From positions 1 to 11,605 of the forward strand of contig RPPU01000083.1 of the NCBI GenBank assembly GCA_003819975.1: a stretch of 11,605 bases of DNA, in the 5' to 3' direction. Below are positions 1 through 7,512 of the stretch, piece after piece. The first letter of the stretch is position 1. Each line of letters opens with the position of its first letter. The stretch comes from Desulfobacteraceae bacterium (GTDB taxonomy: Bacteria > Desulfobacterota > DSM-4660 > Desulfatiglandales > HGW-15). Below the pieces are notes generated by a model, which had not been told where the DNA came from, did not search any database, and was given only the letters and a program-made list of their open reading frames with translations. The translations under genes were made by a program, and so were the position numbers.

Positions 1-2579
1 AAGCCGACGATTTTGCCGTTTTCCGTTATAATTTTGCGAGGCGAAACCATGGTTTCGATTTTAATCCCTTCTTCAAGAGCCGCCCGAATTTCTTCCTCAT
101 AGGCCGGCATTTCTTTCAGGGTCCGACGATAAAAAAGGGTCACGCTTTCGGCTGCTTTTTGCCGAACGGCGATCCGGGCCGAATCGACGGCCGCATTACC
201 GCCGCCGATAATGCCGACCTTGCCTAAAGCCAGATTGGTATTGTCCAAATTATACGATTTTAAAAAATGAACCGCTGGAATAACGCCCAAGGCCTCTTCA
301 TTTTCAAGATCCAACTTGCGGCTCTGATGGGCTCCGGTTGCCAGAAACACAGCTTCATACCCGGCGTTAAAAAGATTTTCCAAGGTGATATCCACTCCGA
401 AGAGCGTATTGGTTTGCAGGGTGACGTTTTCATTCAGAAGGGCATCGATTTCTTTTTTCAGTATGGCGCGCGGCAGCCGGTAGGCCGGAATGCCGCTGAT
501 CAGCATACCGCCCGGCTTGGATTCGCTTTCGATGACGGTTACCTGATGATTGTGCAACGACAAATAATAGGCGGCCGACAAACCGGCCGGGCCCGACCCG
601 ATCACGGCGACTTTATGCTCTTTTTTATTGCGGTTGACCGCTTTGAGCGGTTTGTAAGCCGGGGACACGGTATCGGTCACGAAGCGTTTCAGATTACGGA
701 TGGCGAGCGGTTGCCCTCCGCTTTTGCCCAAACGGCAAGCGCTTTCGCAGGGATGATGGCAAACCCGGGAGCATACGGACGGCAGCGGATTCGAATCCCG
801 AATGACTTTATAGGCTTTTTCGAATTCGCCGCGCTGGATATGGGCGATGTATTGCCAGGTTTCGGTGCCCAGGGGGCAGAAGGTCCGGCAAGCGGCGCCG
901 ACAAGGTCTTTGCAAACCCCGGCCGGGCATCGTTTGTTTTTAATGTGCTGATCGTATTCGTGACGGAAATAACGCAGCGTGGACAATACGGGGTTGGCCG
1001 CGGATTGACCGAGCCCGCACATAGTCGAGTCTTTTACGACCGCGGCTAATTCCTCCAAAAGGGAGAGCTGTTCCGGAGAAGAGCGGCCTGAAGCGATATC
1101 CGTCAGGATTTCATGCATACGCTGAGTTCCTTTGCGGCAAGTAAAACATTTACCGCACGATTCGCCTCTGAGAAAATTCATATAATATTTAGCCAGATCG
1201 ATCATGCACGTGTTTTCATCCAAAACAATCATGCCGCCCGATCCCATAATGGAACCGGCTTTAGCCAGGTGATCATAATCGATCGGCAGATCGAATTTTT
1301 CTGCCGGAATGCAGCCGCCCGAAGGGCCGCCGGTCTGAACAGCTTTGATACGCGTTTTTCCGACAGGGCCGCCGCCGATGGTATAGACGATATCCTTGAT
1401 GGTCGTACCCATAGGCACTTCGACCAGGCCGGTGTATTTCACCTTGCCGACCAGACTGAATATTTTTGTTCCGGAATTATTGGGAACGCCGATACGGGCA
1501 TAATTTTCCGCGCCTTGCTCGAAAACAACCGGCACATTGGCCCAAGTTTCCACATTGTTAATCGCCGTCGGCTTGCCGTAGATGCCGTTTTGCACCGGAA
1601 AAGGCGGACGCTGGCGCGGTTCGCCTATTTTGCCTTCGATGGAATGCATCAATGCCGTTTCTTCACCGCAAACAAAGGCGCCGGCGCCCTGAACAATATG
1701 AATCTGAAAAGAAAAATCGGTTCCCAAAATGGCGGAGCCTAATAGACCGGATTCATTGGCTTGGCGGAGGGCAATAATCAGATGCTTGATGGCCAGCGGA
1801 TATTCATGACGAACGTAAATGACTCCTTCGTCGGCGCCGGTGGCCAAAGCGCCGATCAACATGCCTTCAATGATGCTGTGCGGATTGCCTTCCAGGACGC
1901 TGCGGTCCATATAGGCACCGAGGTCGCCTTCATCGGCATTGCACACCAGATATTTGCCGTTTTCATTGGGTTGCTTGGCCAAAAGTTCCCATTTCAAACC
2001 GGTCGAAAAACCGGCGCCGCCGCGGCCGCGTAGTCCGGATTTTTTGATCTCGCCGATTGTCCAAGCCGGATCCTTTTTTTGAAGCAAATCGGCAAAAGCC
2101 CGGTATCGGCCGCAGGCAATGTAATCGGCAATATAAATCGGGTCCACTTTTTCATTTTGACCTAGAATCGTGCGCGTCTGCGTCTTGAAAAAAGGGAGGT
2201 CTTCCTGTTTCTCGATCCGTTCGCCGGTGTCGGGGTCTTGATAAAGGGCCTCCGTTACAATGGTATCTTCGGTGACGGACTCGATGATCTTTTCCATGGT
2301 TTTGACGGTGACTTTGGGATAAAAAGTACGCCGCGGCAATACCAGGACCGAAGGCTCCATTTGGCAGAAGCCGTGGCAACCGGTGATTCGCAAGTGAACG
2401 CGCCGATTCAATTGACGGCCGATGATTTCTCTTTTTGCAATGCGAATCAAATCATTGGCTCCGCCGGCCTGGCCGCAAGTACCGGCCGGAATAATGATGG
2501 TAGGAATTTCCGGGTCGCGGGTTTGGGTTAATTTTTTTTGAAAGGCCTTGAACGCCTCTATTGATTTGAATTTTTCCAT
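1..2579 (-). CDS. NuoF/HydB-like NADH-binding flavoprotein fused to a GltD/NfnB-like FAD/NAD(P)H oxidoreductase (3' end cut by window edge)
   Basis: The frame is open for 859 codons from the ATG at 2579 (AAAGGA precedes it by about 9 nt) to the left edge, with no stop, so the C-terminus is missing. Domain order: a thioredoxin-like [2Fe-2S] domain (C35, and GCHGFC near residue 70); the NuoF FMN/NADH domain with GLRGRGGAGFSTGLKW at 182-197, CNADEGDLGAYMDR at 213-226 and GAGAFVCGEE at 298-307; and the NuoF [4Fe-4S] site ESCGKCFTC (C475, C478, C481) plus C521. Where HydB/HndC proteins normally carry a 2x[4Fe-4S] ferredoxin tail, this one continues into a GltD-type domain: Cys 551, 556, 564, 568 and 603, 607, 611, 615 (two cluster sites), FAD motif VIGSGPAGL at 659-667, and NAD(P)H motif GIIGGGNAAVD at 789-799. 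By family length roughly 150 residues are missing. In these families NuoF oxidises or reduces NAD(H) at FMN, and GltD/NfnB-type modules use NADPH or bifurcate at FAD. The inferred role is a soluble electron-transfer or bifurcating subunit. It lies 45 bp after the NuoE-like gene and is almost certainly co-transcribed with it. Confidence 0.93.
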   Translation of the reverse strand, partial: MEKFKSIEAFKAFQKKLTQTRDPEIPTIIIPAGTCGQAGGANDLIRIAKREIIGRQLNRRVHLRITGCHGFCQMEPSVLVLPRRTFYPKVTVKTMEKIIESVTEDTIVTEALYQDPDTGERIEKQEDLPFFKTQTRTILGQNEKVDPIYIADYIACGRYRAFADLLQKKDPAWTIGEIKKSGLRGRGGAGFSTGLKWELLAKQPNENGKYLVCNADEGDLGAYMDRSVLEGNPHSIIEGMLIGALATGADEGVIYVRHEYPLAIKHLIIALRQANESGLLGSAILGTDFSFQIHIVQGAGAFVCGEETALMHSIEGKIGEPRQRPPFPVQNGIYGKPTAINNVETWANVPVVFEQGAENYARIGVPNNSGTKIFSLVGKVKYTGLVEVPMGTTIKDIVYTIGGGPVGKTRIKAVQTGGPSGGCIPAEKFDLPIDYDHLAKAGSIMGSGGMIVLDENTCMIDLAKYYMNFLRGESCGKCFTCRKGTQRMHEILTDIASGRSSPEQLSLLEELAAVVKDSTMCGLGQSAANPVLSTLRYFRHEYDQHIKNKRCPAGVCKDLVGAACRTFCPLGTETWQYIAHIQRGEFEKAYKVIRDSNPLPSVCSRVCHHPCESACRLGKSGGQPLAIRNLKRFVTDTVSPAYKPLKAVNRNKKEHKVAVIGSGPAGLSAAYYLSLHNHQVTVIESESKPGGMLISGIPAYRLPRAILKKEIDALLNENVTLQTNTLFGVDITLENLFNAGYEAVFLATGAHQSRKLDLENEEALGVIPAVHFLKSYNLDNTNLALGKVGIIGGGNAAVDSARIAVRQKAAESVTLFYRRTLKEMPAYEEEIRAALEEGIKIETMVSPRKIITENGKIVG

Positions 2580-2624
2580 TTTTCCGAATCCTTTTGCGTT
2601 ATCGGTTTATTTCCGAATCAATGC

Positions 2625-3473
2625 TCAGTTGATATCTTCGTCTAAATCAAGCATATGTCCTTTACATCCCCGGCGCGAACAAACGTAGATGTTCCCGCCT
2701 CCTTTGACGCTCATAGGCACGGTGGCGGCCCCGCAGGCCGGACAAGCCTCGACGGCCGTCAATTCCGCATTGCAGTGGGGACAGAAAAAATGAACGATTT
2801 CATCTTGAGGTATTTCGTGTTCATGTTCCACGGAATAGCTTCCGTAAAGACAGGACAATCTCAGCCAGCCGTGTTTGTCGTTAAAAGCGGCTGTGACATG
2901 AATGGAGGGATATCCGTCGATATAATGATTTTTATCGATCAAACTATGATTGCAATGCGGGCAGCTCACCTCAACGGGAAAAATCCTTTGATCGGTTTGG
3001 ATGTCCACCCAATCGAGTCCCGCGCGCGCTTTGGCAATGATTTCCGCAACCATGGGTTTGTTTACATTGGAAAAATAGTGCCCGTCAACTACGGCAATCG
3101 GGCCTAAAGCACAGGCGCCGAGGCAATTAACGGTTTCCAGGGTGAGCTCATTGTCCGCCGTCGTATTCCCAGCTTGGATGCCTAATTGGGTCTCGAATTC
3201 GCCTACAATATTAAATGTATCCCTTACATGGCAGGCTGTTCCGGTGCATACCAAAATCAGATGTTTGCCTTTTGGCTTCAGGCTGAAGGTTTTATAAAAA
3301 GTGGCGGCACCGTAGATATCCGTAAGCGGAAAACGGGTTTCCGCCGCAATGAGTCTTAAGGCTTTTTCCGGCAAGTAATTATATTTATTTTGAATCTCCT
3401 GCAGGATGCTTATAAGACCCCCCAATTTACCGTTATGATCCTTTATAATATTACGTATGATTTCTTCTTTCAT
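2625..3473 (-). CDS. NuoE/HydC-like [2Fe-2S] subunit with C-terminal zinc-ribbon-like extension
   Basis: The protein has 282 residues. Residues 1-155 match the NuoE / HydC / HndA family: a helical N-terminal bundle with LPEKALRLIA and IYGAATFYKTF, then the thioredoxin-like domain with the four cluster ligands C76-x4-C81 and C117-x3-C121 (CTGTAC and NCLGACALGP). NuoE proteins pass electrons between the NuoF FMN site and other Fe-S centres, and the partner NuoF-like gene follows 45 bp downstream. The family is usually about 150-170 residues, but here about 115 more follow, with CxxC knuckles C171/C174, C231/C234 and C244/C247 plus C265/C270 and an isolated C208. This looks like one or two zinc ribbons or rubredoxin-like folds; the metal is not determinable from sequence. 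The start ATG at 3473 has a good ribosome site (AAAGGG about 6 nt upstream). The protein has no signal peptide or membrane segment, so it is cytoplasmic. Confidence 0.93.
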   Translation of the reverse strand: MKEEIIRNIIKDHNGKLGGLISILQEIQNKYNYLPEKALRLIAAETRFPLTDIYGAATFYKTFSLKPKGKHLILVCTGTACHVRDTFNIVGEFETQLGIQAGNTTADNELTLETVNCLGACALGPIAVVDGHYFSNVNKPMVAEIIAKARAGLDWVDIQTDQRIFPVEVSCPHCNHSLIDKNHYIDGYPSIHVTAAFNDKHGWLRLSCLYGSYSVEHEHEIPQDEIVHFFCPHCNAELTAVEACPACGAATVPMSVKGGGNIYVCSRRGCKGHMLDLDEDIN

Positions 3474-3508
3474 AATATTCCCTTTATTGCATTTCGAATT
3501 TCGATCGG

Positions 3509-3844
3509 TTATTTATATTCTTCGCAATGCCAGATCCCGGCCGGCGATTTCGGGTAGGTGCAAGTCGGGCGGTTATCGCACAGGCGGCAAAGTCCCAATT
3601 TTTTTTCCTCAGATTTTTCAGCACGCTCGGTTTCGGGTTTGAATGATCGGGCGCATGTTTTTATCGCGGCCGGGTCCGGGTCGGTGCATCTTGAATCAAT
3701 CGAGGAGCAATCAAATTCATCGCAAAACAAAAGCGGACGAGTCGAGTCGCGCGGGTAGATACAGGTTGAAGCGATATTGCATAAAAAACAAATACCTGGG
3801 TATTTTATTCGGGTGCTGCTTGGCGTCTCTTGATATTGCTTCAT
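3509..3844 (-). CDS. Small cysteine-rich protein with two copies of a four-cysteine motif, function unknown
   Basis: The protein has 111 residues and 11 cysteines, and I do not recognise a named family. It contains an internal duplication: GICFLCNIASTCIYPR with C41-D-E-F (C19-x2-C22-x5-C28-x12-C41), and GLCRLCDNRPTCTYPK with C107-E-E-Y (C86-x2-C89-x5-C95-x11-C107). A Lys/Glu-rich linker with further cysteines (C46, C53, C64) joins them. Each unit could bind one Zn or one Fe-S cluster; that is inference. The ATG at 3844 has a strong ribosome site (AAAGGGGA about 6 nt upstream). It is the first gene of the unit, 35 bp before the NuoE-like gene, so it probably belongs to the same redox complex or its assembly. 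The motif duplication, strong ribosome site and operon spacing support a real gene despite its size. Confidence 0.8.
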   Translation of the reverse strand: MKQYQETPSSTRIKYPGICFLCNIASTCIYPRDSTRPLLFCDEFDCSSIDSRCTDPDPAAIKTCARSFKPETERAEKSEEKKLGLCRLCDNRPTCTYPKSPAGIWHCEEYK

Positions 3845-3897
3845 GTGTTTCCCCTTTCTTTGAAATAAAATTCATAAAAAGAAATCACAGTACAGCA

Positions 3898-3917
3898 TGC
3901 AATTCGATAAGATTGCA
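3898..3917. promoter_or_regulatory. Small inverted repeat upstream of the redox operon, possible operator
   Basis: TGCAAT (3898-3903) and ATTGCA (3912-3917) form a perfect 6-bp inverted repeat with an 8-bp spacer. It lies 54 bp upstream of the start of the cysteine-rich gene, inside the AT-rich intergenic region 3845-4139, which has no gene. The position suits an operator. No convincing -35/-10 pair can be assigned, and no sigma-54 -24/-12 element with the TGGC/TTGC consensus is visible on the minus strand here. A 6-bp match could be chance. Confidence 0.25.
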
Positions 3918-4073
3918 ATTTATGTACGCGGTTTGGATGAAATGGAAAAAAGTTTTAAAAAAGAAAAGTGATTGATGAATAATGGCTATAATATCAACAG
4001 GATAAAGGCGGCTGTTTTTTTTGGAATCGGAACAGAGTAGCGGTCGGATATGAGGGAAAAAGGCATGTCAGGG

Positions 4074-4099
4074 CGGGGGGATTTCCCCCGGTGGGGAAA
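4074..4099 (-). terminator. Overlapping GC-rich hairpins downstream of the response regulator, possible terminator
   Basis: Two perfect stems share the same C-run. CGGGGG (4074-4079) pairs with CCCCCG (4085-4090) around a 5-nt loop, and TTTCCCC (4082-4088) pairs with GGGGAAA (4093-4099) around a 4-nt loop. They lie about 40-65 nt after the regulator's TAG stop and before the redox operon, where a transcription end would be expected. There is no clean T-run directly after either stem on the minus-strand transcript, so this is not a textbook intrinsic terminator. Confidence 0.35.
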
Positions 4100-4139
4100 A
4101 ATGTATCAATGCAGCGCAGGGGGGTAAAGCGCGGCTATT

Positions 4140-5471
4140 CTATTTAATTTTTTCCAGTTTTTCCCGCAAGGTTTTGCGGTCAATGCCGAGAATTCCGGCA
4201 GCCCGGGTTTTGTTTTCGCCGACACTTGCCAGCACTTTTTTAATGTATGCTGTTTCCACCTCATCCAACGTGCGTGTCAGCGGCTCTTCGCGAAAAGCGG
4301 AAAAACGCATAAAAGAAGGCAAATCCGCAACGTCGATCATTTCGCTTTCGCACATCAGGACCAGTCTTTGGATGATGTTCTCGAGTTCCCGGACATTTCC
4401 CGGCCAATGATGGCCTTTGAGGGTTTGCATAGCCGCAGCAGAGATTTGCGGAGCCGGTTTTCCGAGTTCTTTGGCAAATTTAGCCGTAAAGTGACGGATG
4501 AGCAGTAGGACATCCTCCGCTCTCTCACGCAGGGGCGGGACATTGATTGAAATGACATTAAGGCGGTAAAATAGATCTTCACGAAACAGGCCTTTCTTGA
4601 CCAGGGCTTCCAAATCTTTGTTGGTCGCGGCCATGATCCGCACGTCTATTTTCACCGGCTGTGAAGATCCCAGCATAAATGCTTCCTTATCCTGAAGAAT
4701 CCGTAATAATTTAACTTGCATGGCCAGGCTGGCTTCGCTGATTTCGTCAAGAAAGATGGTCCCTTTATCGGCTGTTTGAAAAAACCCGGCCCGGGACTCG
4801 GTTGCTCCGGTAAAAGCGCCCTTTACATATCCAAACAGTTCGCTTTCCAGCAGGTTTTCAGGAATGGCGCCGCAATTGATCGGAATGAACGCCGCCGACG
4901 CGCGTTGGCTGCCGTAGTGAATCGCCCGGGCGACAATTTCCTTGCCGGTTCCGCTCTCGCCGCAGATTAATACAGTGGCCATGGTTTTGGAAGCCTTGCG
5001 AATGGCATTGCACACCTTTTGCATGACCTGAGATTCGCCGATGAGTCCGTGATGCGGGCTCTGCGCCGGATATAAAACGGATTTGCGCCGTTTCCGTAAT
5101 TTATTTAAGGCATGACTGACGGCCGTAAAAAGTTCTTCATCGGTAAACGGCTTGGCCAGATATTCTTCCGCCCCGATCTTAACGGCGCGTACCGCTCCTT
5201 GGAGACTCGGAAAGCCGGTGATCATGATGGCTTCCATGTCTTTGTAATTTTCCAGGATATGCCTGAGCAGATCGAAACCGTCGGCACCGGGCATTTTAAA
5301 ATCGGTTATGGTGAGATCGATGACGGTGGATTCAAGAATTTCAATCGCATCCTGCACATTGGTCGCGGTGAAAATGTTGTATCCTTTAGAATCCAGGTTT
5401 CGTTTGATGACTTCAAGCGTACCCGGCGTATCATCTACGACTAAAATTTTTTCGGTTGGATGGGCGGTCAT
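4140..5471 (-). CDS. NtrC-family sigma-54-dependent response regulator
   Basis: The protein has 443 residues and the full three-domain layout. The receiver (about 7-125) has the acidic pair D13/D14, phospho-acceptor D57 (TDFKMP), T85 and K107 (AKPF). The AAA+ domain (about 143-370) has Walker A GESGTGKE at 171-178, the sigma-54 contact loop GAFTGA at 218-223 and Walker B IFLDE at 239-243. The Fis-type DNA-binding helix-turn-helix is at the C-terminus ([20 protein letters not shown]). All key residues are intact, so it should be an ATP-driven activator of sigma-54 RNA polymerase. It starts 3 bp after the stop of the sensor kinase gene, so the two are co-translated and almost certainly cognate. 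The targets are unknown. The neighbouring redox operon is an obvious candidate, but I see no -24/-12 promoter in front of it. Confidence 0.96.
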   Translation of the reverse strand: MTAHPTEKILVVDDTPGTLEVIKRNLDSKGYNIFTATNVQDAIEILESTVIDLTITDFKMPGADGFDLLRHILENYKDMEAIMITGFPSLQGAVRAVKIGAEEYLAKPFTDEELFTAVSHALNKLRKRRKSVLYPAQSPHHGLIGESQVMQKVCNAIRKASKTMATVLICGESGTGKEIVARAIHYGSQRASAAFIPINCGAIPENLLESELFGYVKGAFTGATESRAGFFQTADKGTIFLDEISEASLAMQVKLLRILQDKEAFMLGSSQPVKIDVRIMAATNKDLEALVKKGLFREDLFYRLNVISINVPPLRERAEDVLLLIRHFTAKFAKELGKPAPQISAAAMQTLKGHHWPGNVRELENIIQRLVLMCESEMIDVADLPSFMRFSAFREEPLTRTLDEVETAYIKKVLASVGENKTRAAGILGIDRKTLREKLEKIK

Positions 5472-5474
5472 CGT

Positions 5475-7145
5475 TTATGATCCCTTTTCCGTTTTCGGCG
5501 ATTTCAAAGCGGGAAATTGCATTTTGAACTGGGTCCCCTGTCCCACTTGGCTTTCAACCTGAATCGTGCCGCCATGCTCAAGTACAATCTCATGAACGAT
5601 CGGCAAGCCCAACCCGGTCCCCTGGCTGCGTTTTTTATTGGAAAAAAACGGAGTAAAAATCTTGTCCTTTATCTCATCCGCTATTCCGATACCGGTATCC
5701 GCGACGACAAAAGAGATGCCGTTTTCCCAAAAAGACGTTTTGACGCTCAATCGTCCGCCCTGAGGCATCGCTTGCATGGCATTCACCACCAGATTGATCA
5801 CGACCTGCATCAATTGATTCGGATTAGCCTGGATATTGGGCAGAGCCGGATCCAATGATAATTCCAGGGTAATATTCTCTTTAGAGCAACGTAATTCAAA
5901 AAAATAAAGACTATCGGAAATGATTTTATTTAAATTGACCGCACTTTTTTTGGATGGAGAGGGCCGGGCAAAAGACAATAATTTTCTGATAATCTCCCGG
6001 GAATGTAAAGAGGCCCCAAGGATTTTTTCAATATCCTTAACGGTTTGCTCGGGTAATCCTTCGGTTTTAAGCGTCAATTGTGCAAAACCCAAAATATTGG
6101 CCAAAGGTTCATTCAATTCATGGGTTACGGCAGCGGCCAACTGTCCGATCACCGCCAACCGGTCCGCATGCCTGAGTTGATCCAATAGTTTTACTTTTTC
6201 ATCTTCATAAAGCCGCCGCTCAATGATCAGAGACAACTCCCTGGAAATATTCTCAATTAATTTTTTTTCTTCTTGCAGAAAAGGGCCTTCATTTTCGGTC
6301 GGGCGGACTTCAGAATAGATGACCTCAATGAATCCGCGTCGTTTGCCGTTCACGATGATATCTGATTTTTGATGATGTCGGCCTTCGGAAAATTTACGCG
6401 ACGTAAAGACCTGATTGTCGAAGATAATGCGCGCGGAAGCCAGTTCGGGGAACTGCCAGGCCGGCGGCAAAAGTTCCACGGTTCCTTGCAGAATGTTGTT
6501 CAGGTTTTTATCGGGTTGATCGTATAACTGCACTAAGTTGTAAAGGCAGCTCAATTCTTTGATGCGCTCATTCAGGGCGGCATGGCTTTGCCAGTTTATC
6601 AAGGCAATATTGAGTACTTTTGAAATCCCTTCGGTATGCCTGATCTCAGCATCCGTGAAATGATCAGGCTCTTTACTGGCGATAAGTAATAAGCCTAAAT
6701 CGGCGGAATCATTTTTAAGCAACCGGAGTATAACGGAACGAAAGTCCTTATCCGGTCCCTGAAGATCATTTAAAATTATTTTCACCTTTTTTGTGCCGGG
6801 TGAAAAAAAACGATCGACCTGATTGATGCAGAAGCTCCCCTCTTCCGTCCAAAAGGAGAAAGGCCATTGCGGCTTTTGAGACGAAATCTCAAGAAAATCA
6901 TTTATCGGGTTGCTTTTTTTGCGGTCATTTGAAAATGAGATCATTTCAAAATGAAAGGGGATGTTTTTCGAGTCAAAGTTCCTGTTGAGGATATATCTTT
7001 TCCCGTCGTTAAGCAAAAACAGGATTGAATCGCAATGAAAAAACTCAACTAAAAGGATCGAGATATTTTTTAGGAGTTCCGATTTGAGCTTATGCTCATT
7101 GGCGGATTCCAGGATATAATATGATAATTCAAATGGGTCTTTCAT
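5475..7145 (-). CDS. Soluble sensor histidine kinase with GAF-like input domains (NtrB-type partner)
   Basis: The protein has 556 residues and no membrane segment, so it should sense a cytoplasmic signal. Residues 1 to about 185 look like a GAF-type domain. Residues about 190-310 form a second input domain of a kind common in GAF/PAS kinases (IKELSCLYNL, then ELLPPAWQFPELASARI, GFIEVIYSE and GPFLQEEKKLIENISREL). The HisKA dimerisation helix carries phospho-acceptor H342 in THELNEPLANILGFAQL. The ATPase domain has the N box (NQLMQVVINLVVNAMQAM), G1 (VADTGIGIADE), F box (IFTPFFSNKK) and G2 (GTGLGLPIV), all intact. It phosphorylates the adjacent NtrC-type regulator by inference from the 3-bp spacing. 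The ATG at 7145 has only an A-run upstream and no clear ribosome site, so initiation may be weak or slightly misplaced. Confidence 0.95.
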   Translation of the reverse strand: MKDPFELSYYILESANEHKLKSELLKNISILLVEFFHCDSILFLLNDGKRYILNRNFDSKNIPFHFEMISFSNDRKKSNPINDFLEISSQKPQWPFSFWTEEGSFCINQVDRFFSPGTKKVKIILNDLQGPDKDFRSVILRLLKNDSADLGLLLIASKEPDHFTDAEIRHTEGISKVLNIALINWQSHAALNERIKELSCLYNLVQLYDQPDKNLNNILQGTVELLPPAWQFPELASARIIFDNQVFTSRKFSEGRHHQKSDIIVNGKRRGFIEVIYSEVRPTENEGPFLQEEKKLIENISRELSLIIERRLYEDEKVKLLDQLRHADRLAVIGQLAAAVTHELNEPLANILGFAQLTLKTEGLPEQTVKDIEKILGASLHSREIIRKLLSFARPSPSKKSAVNLNKIISDSLYFFELRCSKENITLELSLDPALPNIQANPNQLMQVVINLVVNAMQAMPQGGRLSVKTSFWENGISFVVADTGIGIADEIKDKIFTPFFSNKKRSQGTGLGLPIVHEIVLEHGGTIQVESQVGQGTQFKMQFPALKSPKTEKGS

Positions 7146-7202
7146 TTTTTTATATTCAACATAAAATAGAAATGAAAAGGGATCACTAAGACGATCTTAA
7201 CG

Positions 7203-7225
7203 TTTTTTCGATAGGATCGAAAAAA
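7203..7225. repeat. Perfect 10-bp AT-rich hairpin with T/A tails
   Basis: TTTTTTCGAT (7203-7212) and ATCGAAAAAA (7216-7225) pair perfectly around a 3-nt AGG loop. Six T/A pairs flank a CGAT core, so transcripts in either direction would fold and end in a U-run. It sits 58 bp upstream of the sensor kinase start. It could be a weak bidirectional terminator or a protein-binding palindrome; the stem has only two G/C pairs, so strong termination is doubtful. Confidence 0.5.
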
Positions 7226-7230
7226 TTTAT

Positions 7231-7274
7231 ATTCCGGCAAGCCGGAACAGGAGTTCCAGCGAGATCGCCGGAAT
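7231..7274. repeat. 44-bp nested palindrome, REP-like structured element
   Basis: The ends ATTCCGGC (7231-7238) and GCCGGAAT (7267-7274) are exact inverted repeats. Inside, TTCCGGC-AA-GCCGGAA (7232-7247) is itself a perfect 7-bp hairpin and GGAAC-AGGA-GTTCC (7244-7257) a 5-bp hairpin, so alternative folds compete. Its short GC-rich arms with a CCGGAA core resemble dispersed intergenic palindromic (REP-type) repeats; whether it is dispersed in this genome cannot be seen from one copy. Confidence 0.55.
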
Positions 7275-7316
7275 AAGTCCGTACGATGGTAATGGGTCCT
7301 TTATTTACTTTTCACT

Positions 7317-7421
7317 TATCGACAACCCGAGATTTCTAAAAATACACTTTATCAGCAACGGCTCTGGAGAATCGAATCGTAAAATGCCAAAAGCTTATTT
7401 TTAGAAATCCCCATGTCGATA
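7317..7421. repeat. 105-bp inverted-repeat pair, possible MITE-like remnant
   Basis: Two arms face each other across a 51-bp spacer. The left arm is TATCGACA (7317-7324) plus GATTTCTAAAAATA (7331-7344), and the right arm is the exact reverse complement of both blocks (7396-7409 and 7414-7421). Only the short gap inside each arm differs (6 versus 4 bp). The 22 matching bases in the same order are unlikely to be chance. The size and structure would suit a small non-autonomous transposable element or a long hairpin RNA; no transposase is visible and no clear target-site duplication was found. Confidence 0.5.
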
Positions 7422-7454
7422 TTGCTGAGTTAAGCGCCTAATTGCAATCAAAGC

Positions 7455-7512
7455 TTATTTTTTCAGTTGAGAGTATAGGACAAACTAAATGGTAGCGCAA
7501 GCGAAAAAATAA
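7455..7512. repeat. 10-bp inverted repeat with a 38-bp spacer
   Basis: TTATTTTTTC (7455-7464) and GAAAAAATAA (7503-7512) are exact reverse complements. The left arm overlaps the second copy of a 13-bp direct repeat, AAAGCTTATTTTT (7390-7402 and 7450-7462), linking this pair to the preceding inverted-repeat element. Both are low-complexity AT sequence, so the significance is modest. Confidence 0.4.

Noticed and set aside
267..2531. Several plus-strand open frames (for example 267-1049 and 1113-1742)
   Set aside because: They lie opposite the NuoF-GltD fusion, whose minus-strand translation carries all expected family motifs; the plus-strand translations show none.
3996..4022. AACAG/CTGTT short stem followed by a run of T on the plus strand, looking like a terminator
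   Set aside because: The stem is only 5 bp with an 11-nt loop, and no plus-strand gene exists that would need a terminator here.
4070..4096. A GG-N10-GC spacing on the minus strand, formally compatible with a sigma-54 -24/-12 promoter
   Set aside because: It arises from G- and C-runs in the hairpin region and lacks the TGGC and TTGC context; it is also more than 200 bp from the next start codon.
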